Positions 19,211 to 29,059 of a DNA stretch of 64,000 nucleotides are shown here, piece after piece. The notes beneath the pieces were generated by a model. It made no database searches and had not been told where the DNA came from. It worked only from the letters and a program-made list of their open reading frames with translations. Made by a program: the position numbers and the translations under genes. Within the stretch, counting starts at the first letter, position 1. Each line of letters begins with the position of its first letter. The stretch covers positions 1-64,000 of the forward strand of contig CALSSY010000002.1 in the NCBI GenBank assembly GCA_943789135.1. Direction: 5' to 3'. Source of the DNA: an uncultured Bacteroidia bacterium (GTDB taxonomy: Bacteria; Bacteroidota; Bacteroidia; NS11-12g; UBA955).

Positions 19211-22200
19211 TCAAACTTTGTAGATTTTCAAAAATACGGATTTTTCATAAACATCAACTTCGTGATCTTGAACATTTGATGTATTATTAATATGATTTGC
19301 AAGCACTTCCGCAGAAATATATTCTGAAAATGCGGTCACAGCATCTTGGATTTCACTATCTGCCGTGTATTCAATTCCTATTTTATCCGTTAAATCAAAC
19401 TGCAATTCTTTTCTTAGATTTTGAACGCGGTTCACCCATTCACGGGCGATTCCTTCTTGTCTAAGTTCAGGACTGATTTGAATGTCTAATGCTACGGTAG
19501 TATCACCTTCTGATGCAACCAACCAACCTGGCATATCTTGGGTTTTGATTTCAACGTGCTCCGGTAATAATGTAAAAGTGGAACCTTCAAGATTTACTTC
19601 TAATGCGCCGTTAGCTTCAAAATTGGCTATTTCTTCAGCCGATAATTGAGAAACGATACTGGCCATAACCTTCATTTGTGGTCCTAAAACTTTTCCTAAA
19701 GTTTTAAAGTTGGGCTTCATCTGTTTTACGAGTATCTGGTTATCCGCACTTAAGAATTCCAATTCTTTCACATTGACTTCAGAAAGTATGATATCGCTAA
19801 CGTGTAGCAAATCTTCTTTCATTTGTGGATTCAACGCGGGAATAGTAACCTTAGAAAGTGGCTGACGCACTTTAATATTCTCCTTTTTACGAAGTGATAA
19901 AACCAAACTGCAAACGGTTTGAGCGCGTTGCATTTGGGTTTCTAATTTATGGTTTATATGTTCGTTTTGAACCTTGGGCCAATCGCTCAAATGCACGCTT
20001 TCAACACATAAACCACCTTCAATTTGACTGTTGTTTAAAGCTCTAAACAACCAATCGGAAAAGAAAGGAGCAAAAGGAGCCATTAATTTACTTAATGTAT
20101 CCAAACACGTATACAAGGTATCATAAGCAGCTTGCTTTTCGGCATTCATTTCGCCTTTCCAGAAGCGGCGACGTGAAAGACGCACAAACCAATTGCTTAG
20201 GTGTTCGTCTACAAAACTTTCTATAGCTCTTGATCCCTTAGTTGGATCGTAATCGTCAAGTGAGTCGCTGACTGTTGAAATCAACGAATTGAGTTTACTG
20301 ATAATCCAGCGGTCTAATTCCGTACGTTCGCTTAATGGAATCTGGTTTTTAGAATCGAATCGATAATTATCTACGTTGGCATAAATAGCGAAGAAGCTAT
20401 AGGTATTATATAGGGTTCCTAAGAATTTACGCTGCGATTCTTGGACACCACTTAAATTGAACTTTAAATTATCCCATGGCTGCGAGTTGGTAAACATGTA
20501 CCAACGAACCGCATCGGCACCATAACTTTCAACAGTGGTAAAGGGATCGATGGCGTTGTTGAGTCGTTTGCTCATTTTATTACCATCTTTATCTAAAACC
20601 AATCCGTTAGCAATTACATTTTTAAATGCAACGCTATCGAAAAGCATTACGCCAAGTGCGTGAAGTGTAAAGAACCAACCGCGTGTTTGGTCAACGCCCT
20701 CTGCAATAAAATCTGCAGGGAAGTTTTTATTGAAGGTTTCTTCGTTTTCAAAGGGCCAATGCCATTGTGCATAAGGCATTGCACCGCTATCAAACCAAAC
20801 ATCGATCAAATCGCTTTCGCGCTTCATGGGTTTTCCCGATTCGCTGACCAAGGTAATATCGTCAACATATGGGCGGTGTAAATCTAAATTTTCTCGATTT
20901 ACCTCTTGAGAGAGCCCTAAAATTTTATTGGCTTTGTCTACTTCGACAATCAGCTCTTCAACGCTACCGATACAACGCTCTTCTTGTTGGTCTTCGGTTC
21001 TCCAAATAGGCAGAGGAGTACCCCAGTAACGACTTCGGCTTAAATTCCAGTCCACAAGGTTTTCCAACCAGTTTCCAAATCGACCCTCTCCGGTACTCTT
21101 GGGTTTCCAGTTGATGGTTTTATTCAATTCTACCAACCTATCTTTAACCGCGGTAGTTTTAATGAACCAACTCTCTAATGGGTAATATAGGATAGGTTTA
21201 TCGGTACGCCAACAATGGGGATAGGTGTGTTCGTATCGCTCAACTTTGAAAGCTTTATTTTCTGTTTTTAGTTTGATGGAAATTCGTTCGTCTACACTGA
21301 GATATTTGTCGCGACCTTGTTTTTGAGCTTCTTCCTCTTGTTCTTCAGAGCTTAAATAAGCGGCTTTGACAAATTCACCGGCAAAATCAGTCACTTCTGG
21401 GACAAATCGACCTTTTTTATCAACCAAAGTTAGACTTCCAATGCCATTTTGTTTGGCTACACGGAAGTCATCAGCACCAAAACTTGGGGCAATATGAACG
21501 ATACCGGTTCCATCCTCGGTACTTACAAAGTCACCAATGATTACCTTAAATGCCTCACCATCTTCAGGTTGAGCATAAGGGAGTAACTGTTCGTAGGTTT
21601 GTCCGGCTAGATCTTTACCCTTGCACGTTTGGAGGCTTTTCCAGGGTTGTGATTTTAAGTTAGCGTCGTAATCAGGAAGTATTTCTACATTGTTTTCCTC
21701 TTTAAAAAACTTAGAAACCAACGCTTCTGCCAGGGTCACAATGATAGGAGCACCGGTGTATGGGTTGTACGTCTCGATATCTACGTAAGTGATTTTTGCA
21801 CCTACAGCAAGGGCGGTGTTGCTTGGAAGTGTCCAAGGGGTGGTCGTCCAAGCCAAGAAATAATGGTTCTCTGTTCCTGTTTTCTTGAATTGGGCAACAA
21901 TCGTAGTATCCTTAACGTTTTGATACGTTCCAGGTTGGTTCAATTCATGAGAACTCAAACCGGTACCTGCAGCAGGAGAAAATGGCTGTATGGTATAACC
22001 TTTGTATAAAAAGCCCTTATCGTGGAGTTTTTTAAGTAATGCCCAAAGCGTTTCGATGTAATCGTTGTTGTAAGTTACATAAGGATTGTCAAGATCAACC
22101 CAGAATCCGATGCGTTTGGTCAGATCGTCCCAAGTATCCTTAAATTTCAAAACATCTTCGCGGCATTCCTTATTATAATCGGCTACTGAAATACGCTCGC

Positions 22201-22519
22201 CGATGTCTTCCTTACGAATTCCAAGTCTTTTCTCTACTTGAAGTTCGATAGGCAATCCATGGGTATCCCATCCGGCTTTTCTTTCTACTCGAAATCCTTG
22301 TTGGGTTTTATACCTGCAGAAAATATCCTTCATGGCTCTTGCCATAACGTGATGTATTCCTGGCATCCCATTAGCGGATGGAGGACCTTCGAAAAAGGTG
22401 AAAGCTTTTTCCGTAGGCCTTTGAGCTACACTCTTTTCAAAGATGCCTCGTTCTTCCCAAAATTGAAGAATTTCCTTTTCTATTTCTGGCCAATTGAGTT
22501 TCGAGAGTGTAGAATACAT
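19211..22519 (-). CDS. ileS: Isoleucyl-tRNA synthetase
   Basis: Class I synthetase charging tRNA-Ile and editing valine. 1102 residues from MYSTLSKLNWPEIEKEIL. The HIGH region appears as PPSANGMPGIHHVMARAMKDI. The CP1 editing domain spans about residues 200-400 (LAWTTTPWTLPSNTALAVG ... FVSTEDGTGIVHIAPSFG). The KMSKS loop is KMSKRLN, followed by the helical anticodon domain. DUF5915-like sequence near the C-terminus is typical of the long IleS clade. The in-frame extension to 22591 was rejected since MYST is the family start and a TATTTTTG box lies inside the extension. First gene of the ileS-lysS cluster. Confidence 0.97.
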   Translation of the reverse strand: MYSTLSKLNWPEIEKEILQFWEERGIFEKSVAQRPTEKAFTFFEGPPSANGMPGIHHVMARAMKDIFCRYKTQQGFRVERKAGWDTHGLPIELQVEKRLGIRKEDIGERISVADYNKECREDVLKFKDTWDDLTKRIGFWVDLDNPYVTYNNDYIETLWALLKKLHDKGFLYKGYTIQPFSPAAGTGLSSHELNQPGTYQNVKDTTIVAQFKKTGTENHYFLAWTTTPWTLPSNTALAVGAKITYVDIETYNPYTGAPIIVTLAEALVSKFFKEENNVEILPDYDANLKSQPWKSLQTCKGKDLAGQTYEQLLPYAQPEDGEAFKVIIGDFVSTEDGTGIVHIAPSFGADDFRVAKQNGIGSLTLVDKKGRFVPEVTDFAGEFVKAAYLSSEEQEEEAQKQGRDKYLSVDERISIKLKTENKAFKVERYEHTYPHCWRTDKPILYYPLESWFIKTTAVKDRLVELNKTINWKPKSTGEGRFGNWLENLVDWNLSRSRYWGTPLPIWRTEDQQEERCIGSVEELIVEVDKANKILGLSQEVNRENLDLHRPYVDDITLVSESGKPMKRESDLIDVWFDSGAMPYAQWHWPFENEETFNKNFPADFIAEGVDQTRGWFFTLHALGVMLFDSVAFKNVIANGLVLDKDGNKMSKRLNNAIDPFTTVESYGADAVRWYMFTNSQPWDNLKFNLSGVQESQRKFLGTLYNTYSFFAIYANVDNYRFDSKNQIPLSERTELDRWIISKLNSLISTVSDSLDDYDPTKGSRAIESFVDEHLSNWFVRLSRRRFWKGEMNAEKQAAYDTLYTCLDTLSKLMAPFAPFFSDWLFRALNNSQIEGGLCVESVHLSDWPKVQNEHINHKLETQMQRAQTVCSLVLSLRKKENIKVRQPLSKVTIPALNPQMKEDLLHVSDIILSEVNVKELEFLSADNQILVKQMKPNFKTLGKVLGPQMKVMASIVSQLSAEEIANFEANGALEVNLEGSTFTLLPEHVEIKTQDMPGWLVASEGDTTVALDIQISPELRQEGIAREWVNRVQNLRKELQFDLTDKIGIEYTADSEIQDAVTAFSEYISAEVLANHINNTSNVQDHEVDVYEKSVFLKIYKV

Positions 22520-22549
22520 AAAATTGATATATCGTGATTTGCGAGGGTG

Positions 22550-22557
22550 CAAAAATA
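22550..22557 (-). promoter_or_regulatory. -7 box of ileS cluster promoter
   Basis: TATTTTTG on the minus strand, about 30 bases before the ileS ATG. It lies just after the terminator of the upstream gene. No definite -33 element. Confidence 0.5.
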
Positions 22558-22577
22558 CGGATTTTTTACCCAAAAAT

Positions 22578-22606
22578 AAAGGCCTCACCAATGCGGTGAG
22601 GCCTTT
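22578..22606 (-). terminator. Rho-independent terminator of the T9SS hydrolase-like gene
   Basis: A perfect 12-bp stem (AAAGGCCTCACC paired with GGTGAGGCCTTT) and five-base loop. On the minus strand it is followed by a T-rich run (TATTTTTG), 23 bases after the stop at 22629. The run of T also forms the -7 box assigned to ileS, so the end of one unit and the start of the next overlap. Confidence 0.9.
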
Positions 22607-22628
22607 ACAAAGGTGAAATTGGAGAATA

Positions 22629-24152
22629 TTAGTTCACCATGAATTTCTTTGAACCTGTACCACGCTCAAACTCCATATGCATGATATAAAGTCCAGTTGG
22701 AAGTGAAAGTTCGATATTTTGTTGTTTTCCTTCGAAAGGAACACGTTGTAATAATTGACCGTTTAGATTACGGATTTCGATAGTGCGCAATTCGTTGTTA
22801 TCCCAATTGTTGAATACAGTAACCTGATTGGTAGCTGGGTTAGGGCCAATTGCCACGTTAGAAGCCATATTGATATTGTCGATACCTACAGATTGAACCA
22901 ATCCCAAAGAAACCGCAACACGAGGTGCGAAATAACCAAGAAGCGTATCGATATACGTCATTGCTTTGGTTTTATTGTGGAATGGGTTAGACAAACGAAT
23001 TCCACCTAAAATATTCTGGATTGTAGTTGGAGGTAAAGGTAACTGCTTAATGATTGCAGTATCGTACCACTCGTATGGTCCAGATGCATTAGCAGCACCA
23101 TGGATAGGATATAAACCATCCATACCTTCGTTGTAGGCGCTGATTGCAAGGGTGTAGTTGTCCATTACTTTACCTTCGTAAACCTTGTTATTACCTTGCG
23201 CAGAAGCAGATTTCATAACATCGTATCCACCAGAAGCTTCAACAACTTGTAAGGTAGTACCAGGCACGCTGATGATATTGGTTTTGTAAGGAGCAAAAGG
23301 ATCCAAAACAGAATGAGCCCAAATCAAAGGCATCTCACCGGCATCTATCCAACTGCTATCACCCAAAGCACCACCAATTTGGAAAGCAACTTGAGCATTA
23401 GCCTCATAACCAGGCCAGTTTTCGTTATTGAAACCAGGTAATCCACCCATACCGAAACGGTCGCCCCAAATTTGGTCGTCTACCATCACGCTTCCGTCAC
23501 TTGAACGACGGAATTTATCGATACGGATTTCATCTTGTGTATTCAAAGATGCAAATGCACTGGTAATGTAAGAACCAGTACCTTGACCACCAATAGCAAT
23601 TTTACCGGTATCAAGACCATTAAAATTACCTAATACAACGGCTTCATCTTTCAAAAATCTGATAGCAGCGCTTAAGTCTTGAACACCTTTATAAGCAGCG
23701 TTGATAATGGTTTCACGACGAACGTCTTCGGTTGTAGCGATTGGATTCCAACCCATACGGTAGGTTGGTGCCATAACCACGTAACCTTTACGAGCCCAAG
23801 CCTTACACATGGCTACTGTAGCACTGTCGTCTTTATAGCCAACAGGACCGTTGTTGATATAACGCGGTAAGAAGTTACCGGTATGCATCATGATTACAAC
23901 CGGGCGATTTCCTACGGTTTCATCATACGGTGGATAGTAGAAATCAGCATTTAATTTCTGTAATAAGAACTGAGGTCCTGGTGTTGAAGTGTCGACATCA
24001 CCGTATAAAACGGTAAAGTTTTCAGCATACTCAATATCAGTAACGATATCAAGATCGACATTCGTGTAGACATCGTCTACGTAGCGTGTTTGAGCTTGCA
24101 ACGCAAAAGCTGAAAGACCCAAAACAGCTAAGCTAAGTAATGATTTTTTCAT
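22629..24152 (-). CDS. Secreted alpha/beta-hydrolase-like protein with T9SS sorting domain; nucleophile Ser absent
   Basis: 507 residues. A signal peptide (LSAFALQAQ) precedes an alpha/beta hydrolase fold (residues about 65-300) of the carboxylesterase type. The oxyanion region is PVVIMMHTGNF, the Asp-type loop PLIWAHSVLDPFAPY. At the nucleophile elbow, IAIGGQGTGSY (residues 186-195) has Gly191 where G-x-S-x-G enzymes have Ser, so classic esterase chemistry is unlikely unless Ser194 serves. The last 90 residues (GPNPATNQVTVFNN ... LPTGLYIMHMEF ... KKFMVN) are a T9SS type A sorting domain, so it is secreted or surface-bound. It lies 64 bases after a TonB receptor gene and has its own promoter and terminator. 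Function unknown. Confidence 0.85.
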   Translation of the reverse strand: MKKSLLSLAVLGLSAFALQAQTRYVDDVYTNVDLDIVTDIEYAENFTVLYGDVDTSTPGPQFLLQKLNADFYYPPYDETVGNRPVVIMMHTGNFLPRYINNGPVGYKDDSATVAMCKAWARKGYVVMAPTYRMGWNPIATTEDVRRETIINAAYKGVQDLSAAIRFLKDEAVVLGNFNGLDTGKIAIGGQGTGSYITSAFASLNTQDEIRIDKFRRSSDGSVMVDDQIWGDRFGMGGLPGFNNENWPGYEANAQVAFQIGGALGDSSWIDAGEMPLIWAHSVLDPFAPYKTNIISVPGTTLQVVEASGGYDVMKSASAQGNNKVYEGKVMDNYTLAISAYNEGMDGLYPIHGAANASGPYEWYDTAIIKQLPLPPTTIQNILGGIRLSNPFHNKTKAMTYIDTLLGYFAPRVAVSLGLVQSVGIDNINMASNVAIGPNPATNQVTVFNNWDNNELRTIEIRNLNGQLLQRVPFEGKQQNIELSLPTGLYIMHMEFERGTGSKKFMVN

Positions 24153-24177
24153 AGGTAATGTTTTTGTTTAATTATGA

Positions 24178-24185
24178 CAAATGTA
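24178..24185 (-). promoter_or_regulatory. -7 box of hydrolase-like gene promoter
   Basis: TACATTTG on the minus strand, 25 bases before the ATG at 24152. It sits in the short gap after the TonB receptor gene, suggesting independent expression. No clear -33 element. Confidence 0.5.
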
Positions 24186-24216
24186 GGTAATTTTAAATTA
24201 TTGTAATTTTCTCTGT

Positions 24217-26832
24217 TTATAAGGGTAAATCATAGAGTAGGCTAAAGTATACCATTCGACCAATTCGTGGCCCTCCATAAACTTGCATTACCATATTATT
24301 GGTGAGGTTCGATGCACCAAGTTTTAATTGCAAATCGTATTTAGGTATTTCTTTGGCTACCATCGCATCCAATAGATAATAACTATTAATGAAACCGGTA
24401 AATTGTGGTGATCCTTCGAACAAGAAACCTTGAATCCACTTGAAATTCATGTTGAAAGCCCAATCTTTTTCATTGAGCCAAGTCAATTTGCTTCCTCCAA
24501 AACTGATATTGAATTTATGTTTAGGCGTATTGAAAGCTGGAATAATTGGGTCTGAGTTATCGAGTTTGTTTAACTGGTTAAAGCTGTAATTTCCGCCTAC
24601 AGTGTAATTATCACCAATAAAATAATTCACACCGATTGAAGCTCCCATTGTATTAACCGGTGTTGATGCATTGGTAGCTACGCGGTATACCTGACCACCC
24701 ACCAACTGTTGGGTTTTTACTCCATCAATTTCTTGGGTGATAATGGTTGGGTCGAAGCCAATCTTATAACCAATAAAATCAATATAGTAACTGTAATAAG
24801 CACTTGCATCTATATTCAATTTGTTCTTCAAGAAGAATCCTTTGAAACCCGTTTCAATGGTCCGAACTTGTTCTGGAACAACAGGGTCAACATCAAAGTA
24901 TTTGAGAGTTGTTAGATCCACAAGGCTTTGTGAGAAATAGTCTTCGAGTGATTCAAGAGTTACTAAGTTTTTGTATCCATAGAGATTGCCAAGTAAGATG
25001 GCTCTACCTACATTGTAATAAAGGTATTGATCGGCAAGTGTTGGATTTCTAACACCGCTGGTGAAGTTCAGGCGCCAAAATGTGATTCTATCTGGATTGT
25101 AGACAAACGAAAGAGCGGGACTGAATACAAATGGGAAATTGGCATTTTTATCCGTCCTAAATGTGGCGTTCATTTTGAGTTTCTCTTTCCAAAAACGTTG
25201 TTGATACCCAGCATAAACGCCAAATTCTTGGTTGGTAATTACGCGTCCATTTGTATCTGAAAAAATAGTACCTGCCGAATTGGGTGTGTAAATTCTGCCG
25301 GAAGCACCCATAGATAGAAGTCGGTTCTTTTTTAGGTTAAAACGATGTTCAACTTGAGCATTATACAATGAACTTCTATCAAAGAAACCACTTCCTCCTT
25401 CACCAAAACTTTTACGAGATGTGATGTCGTTTTTTAAATCTTCGAAGCGTTGTGTGCCAGGTTCAAAATAATCCAAAGCAGGATTCAAACTAGGCGCTAA
25501 TGTGTAATATTTACCCTGATTTACAAGGCGCTTGGTTTCATTATGCCATTGGGTTATCTGTTCACGATTGTTATTTATCACCATATTATATTGGCGCATA
25601 AATGAGTCCGGATAACGGAAATAGGGAAACTTTGGGAAACCTTCGAAGTTTTTCACGCGATTGGCGAAACTATCCCGCCACACTCGCATGTAATCGCTTC
25701 CCCAAAGGTGATTTTCTTTTGATTTTTCCAACATTAATAAGGAGGTAAATACCGCGTCGTAGGTGTTTCCTGCATCTTCATAGGTTGAATAAACGCGTAC
25801 AAATCCATTTTTATGTTTGAATTCCAATCTGTTTTGATAGAATTGGATATCGTTTAAACTGTATCGATTATCGCCTTGATAAACGGTAGTGCCCATACCG
25901 AAATTACTCTGAAAAATAAATTCTAAATCTTTGTTTTTAAATGGCTTGGCAGCTAATGTTCCTGAAGCTTTGAGATTGTATGTGTTGTAATCTACGATAT
26001 CAGATTCCCAATATCCATCTCGGAAAAATCGATCGAGTCCCGGGTACGTGGTTTTCCCCGTAACGCTACTTTGGTCAAACTCACCGGGTCTTAAAATTTC
26101 ATCGCCGTATCTATTTATTGCGTCGTATCCACCGGGGTTGTTTTTATCTACTGGACTTCCATCCACGGGATTGGCGTTATCGGCTACCCAGTCATAAGCA
26201 CGCATATAGTAAAAATTGCCTTTGAATGCGAAGACATCTTTCCCCTTTTTATCTTTGAATACTTTGGCGTAACGAATGGCATTCTCCATCAATTGGCGTT
26301 CACCTACTTTAAATTTGTAACTAAAACCAGGGGTTTTCCAAACGTCTTTGGTGGTCATCGAAATAACTCCATTAAAGGCGCCAGGACCGTAAAAGGCTGA
26401 ACTTGCTCCTACTACGATTTCTTGTGAAGCAATGTCGAGCTCGGAAGCCCCTAGAAAATTTCCCAAGGAAAAATTCAAACCTGGACTTTGATTGTCCACT
26501 CCATCTATTACCTGTAAGGTTCGAACTGGCGATGTAGAATTAAAGCCTCGGGTATTGATTATTCTAAAACCGAGAGAAGCAGAGGTTACATCAACACCTT
26601 TCAAATGACCGAGTGCTTCGTAAAAATCAGATGCCGGAGTTTCTTTGATACTTTGCGCAGACATGCTTTCAACGGTCAGCGCAGACTCCTTGAGTTTCTC
26701 TTTAAGTCGATTTTGTTTTATTTCAACGCCTTTAATTCTTTCATACGTTGTGTCGGTTTCATTTTGGGCAAAACCAGAATGACACAAACTAATGAAAAGA
26801 AAAAAGGTTAAAATGCGTAGAATTGGATTCAT
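24217..26832 (-). CDS. TonB-dependent outer-membrane receptor
   Basis: 871 residues. A signal peptide (LFISLCHSGFAQ) leads, without a carboxypeptidase-like extension, to the plug domain (residues about 40-180: LKESALTVESMSAQSIKETP, then INTRGFN, VIDGVDNQSPG and the conserved SAFYGPGAFNGVISMTTK). A 22-strand-type barrel follows, with the usual family ending (LGASNLTNN ... YGGPRIGRMVYFSLLYDLPL, terminal aromatic). The substrate is not deducible; RGFN-type plugs occur in SusC-like and siderophore receptors alike, but no SusD partner is present. The T9SS hydrolase-like gene is directly downstream. Divergent from the second E1 gene. Confidence 0.9.
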   Translation of the reverse strand: MNPILRILTFFLFISLCHSGFAQNETDTTYERIKGVEIKQNRLKEKLKESALTVESMSAQSIKETPASDFYEALGHLKGVDVTSASLGFRIINTRGFNSTSPVRTLQVIDGVDNQSPGLNFSLGNFLGASELDIASQEIVVGASSAFYGPGAFNGVISMTTKDVWKTPGFSYKFKVGERQLMENAIRYAKVFKDKKGKDVFAFKGNFYYMRAYDWVADNANPVDGSPVDKNNPGGYDAINRYGDEILRPGEFDQSSVTGKTTYPGLDRFFRDGYWESDIVDYNTYNLKASGTLAAKPFKNKDLEFIFQSNFGMGTTVYQGDNRYSLNDIQFYQNRLEFKHKNGFVRVYSTYEDAGNTYDAVFTSLLMLEKSKENHLWGSDYMRVWRDSFANRVKNFEGFPKFPYFRYPDSFMRQYNMVINNNREQITQWHNETKRLVNQGKYYTLAPSLNPALDYFEPGTQRFEDLKNDITSRKSFGEGGSGFFDRSSLYNAQVEHRFNLKKNRLLSMGASGRIYTPNSAGTIFSDTNGRVITNQEFGVYAGYQQRFWKEKLKMNATFRTDKNANFPFVFSPALSFVYNPDRITFWRLNFTSGVRNPTLADQYLYYNVGRAILLGNLYGYKNLVTLESLEDYFSQSLVDLTTLKYFDVDPVVPEQVRTIETGFKGFFLKNKLNIDASAYYSYYIDFIGYKIGFDPTIITQEIDGVKTQQLVGGQVYRVATNASTPVNTMGASIGVNYFIGDNYTVGGNYSFNQLNKLDNSDPIIPAFNTPKHKFNISFGGSKLTWLNEKDWAFNMNFKWIQGFLFEGSPQFTGFINSYYLLDAMVAKEIPKYDLQLKLGASNLTNNMVMQVYGGPRIGRMVYFSLLYDLPL

Positions 26833-27013
26833 GATAATTATGCAAAGTTCGCAAGATAAATAAATTCAATGGGTAGAATTGGATTTTTTACAAATCTTCG
26901 GGTCGGTTTTTTTATTAAAAAATGCAAATTTAGAGATCAGCAAATCATCAGATTGGGGTTATAAACTTCGGGGTTGCGACGTTTTTTTTTGTAAACTTGT
27001 ACCCACATTCGGA

Positions 27014-29059
27014 ATGATAGATAAAAAGATAGTGTTAGAGGCATGGAAGCTGATGCAAACTGCACGGGCCATGGCTAAAATATACGATGAAAATCGCCCC
27101 ATTACCAAATACGTTCACAGCACATCCAAAGGTCATGAAGCCATCCAAATTGCGGTTGGAATGCACTTAAAGTCGCAAGATTTTGCCTATCCGTATTATC
27201 GTGACGAAAGTATGTTATTGAGCATGGGTATGACGCCCTACGAATTGATGTTGCAATTATTGGCAAAGGCAGAAGATCCATTCAGTGGCGGTAGAACCTA
27301 TTATTCGCATCCCTCATTAAACCGTGAGAATATGCCAAAAATGCCACATCAAAGTTCGGCTACAGGCATGCAGGCAATTCCAGCAACAGGGGCTGCTCAT
27401 GGTATTAAATATAAAGAATCACAAGGATTGATAAATGGCGCCGAAAAGCCAATAGTAATTTGTTCTTTGGGGGATGGTTCCGTTACAGAAGGTGAAGTTG
27501 CAGAATCTATGCAAATGGCGGTTCTGCACAAATTACCAATTATTTATTTGGTACAGGATAACGACTGGGGTATTTCTGCGAGCGGCGATGAAATGCGCGC
27601 TATGGATGCTTTTGAATACGGCTTGGGTTTCAAAGGATTGCGTCGTATTCGCATCAACGGAAGCGATTTTTTACAGTGCTACGACGAAATGCAACGTGCC
27701 ATAAAAACGGTGCGTGAAGAACGCATTCCAATGCTCGTTCATGCTAAAGTTCCGCTATTAGGTCATCACACAAGTGGTGTCAGGAGCGAATGGTACCGTG
27801 ATGATATTGAAAAACACGAGCGCATAGACCCATTACCGCGCTTACGCAAATTATTACAAAGTCTAGCTGTAACCGATGGTGAGTTGGATGCCATTGCTGA
27901 AGAATGTGAAAAGGCGGTAATTGAAGATTTTGAACGTGCTAAAAACGCTCCAGAACCAGCACCAGAAACGGTTTTTGACCATATATTAGCTCCTACGAGC
28001 GTTACCGAAGAGAAAGGCGTTCGCGAGCCTGAAGGGAAAGAACCCGTGGTTATGGTAGATGCTGCATTATTCGCAGTAGACGAAATATTAAAAGAACATC
28101 CGGAAGCCCTTTTATACGGTCAAGATGTGGGACATCGACTTGGAGGCGTTTTCCGTGAAGCAGCGACATTAAGCGATAAATACGGTCGTGATCGCGTTTT
28201 TAACACACCTATTCAGGAAGCGTATATAGTTGGAAGTACTGCGGGCATGAGTGCGGTAGGTTGTAAGCCAATCGTGGAAATACAATTTGCCGATTACATT
28301 TGGCCTGGAGTGAATCAATTGGTAACGGAATTATCCAAAAGTTCATACTTGTCTATGGGTAAATTCCCTGTTTCAAGTGTGATTCGTGTTCCAACAGGTG
28401 CCTATGGAGGCGGTGGCCCTTACCATTCAGGTACCGTAGAAAGCAGTATTTTACCTATCAAAGGAATAAAAATAGCCTATCCAAGTACCGCTGCTGATAT
28501 GAAAGGATTGATGAAAGCTGCGTTTTACGATCCCAATCCGGTTATTATGTTCGAGCACAAAGGGCTTTATTGGAGTAAGGTTCCGGGAACGGAGAAAGCC
28601 AAGACACCAGAACCGGATTCTGATTATATCATTCCCTTTGGAAAAGCACGTGTGGTTCAAGCAGCTTCACAAGAACAAATTGAAATGGGTAATACGGTTG
28701 GTGTGGTAACCTATGGAATGGGTGTCTATTGGGCATTGAACGGTTCAAAGGAGTTTGCGGATCAAGTGGAAATTTTAGATTTGCGAACTTTAGCACCTTA
28801 TGATGAAGAAGCTGTAATGGCATTGGCTCGCAAACATGGCAAGATTTTAGTTCTAACCGAAGAAACAAAAAGAAACAGTTTTGCAGAAGCTTTGGCAGGT
28901 CGCATAAGCGAACAATGTTTTGTGAATCTTGATGCACCCGTGCAAATATTGGGCTCCGAGGATATCCCAGCGGTACCTTTGAATACAGGCCTTGAGGCAA
29001 TGATGTTGCCAAATGCCGATAAAACAAAGGCTAGATTACATTGGTTACTGTCGTTTTAA
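27014..29059 (+). CDS. Fused alpha/beta 2-oxoacid dehydrogenase E1 component (canonical ThDP motif)
   Basis: Thiamine-diphosphate E1 of 681 residues with alpha half (to about 320) and beta half (from about 340, EPVVMVDAALFAVDEILKEH) fused. The cofactor motif is canonical: GDGSVTEG ... QDNDWGIS. YRDES, TGAAHGIKY and the beta-chain FNTPIQEAYIVG and TGAYGGGGPYHSGTVES segments are conserved. A pyruvate- or branched-chain-oxoacid role is likely. It is a distant paralogue of the 802-residue E1 in this window, and no E2/E3 genes adjoin. The start MIDKKIVLEAW at 27014 fits the family; an in-frame extension to 26879 runs through T-rich non-coding-like sequence and was rejected. Its stop shares TTAA with the convergent aldehyde dehydrogenase. 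Confidence 0.9.
   Translation: MIDKKIVLEAWKLMQTARAMAKIYDENRPITKYVHSTSKGHEAIQIAVGMHLKSQDFAYPYYRDESMLLSMGMTPYELMLQLLAKAEDPFSGGRTYYSHPSLNRENMPKMPHQSSATGMQAIPATGAAHGIKYKESQGLINGAEKPIVICSLGDGSVTEGEVAESMQMAVLHKLPIIYLVQDNDWGISASGDEMRAMDAFEYGLGFKGLRRIRINGSDFLQCYDEMQRAIKTVREERIPMLVHAKVPLLGHHTSGVRSEWYRDDIEKHERIDPLPRLRKLLQSLAVTDGELDAIAEECEKAVIEDFERAKNAPEPAPETVFDHILAPTSVTEEKGVREPEGKEPVVMVDAALFAVDEILKEHPEALLYGQDVGHRLGGVFREAATLSDKYGRDRVFNTPIQEAYIVGSTAGMSAVGCKPIVEIQFADYIWPGVNQLVTELSKSSYLSMGKFPVSSVIRVPTGAYGGGGPYHSGTVESSILPIKGIKIAYPSTAADMKGLMKAAFYDPNPVIMFEHKGLYWSKVPGTEKAKTPEPDSDYIIPFGKARVVQAASQEQIEMGNTVGVVTYGMGVYWALNGSKEFADQVEILDLRTLAPYDEEAVMALARKHGKILVLTEETKRNSFAEALAGRISEQCFVNLDAPVQILGSEDIPAVPLNTGLEAMMLPNADKTKARLHWLLSF

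Noticed and set aside
26879..27013. N-terminal extension of the second E1
   Set aside because: In-frame but T-rich and without family similarity; the conserved protein begins with MIDKKIVLEAW at 27014.
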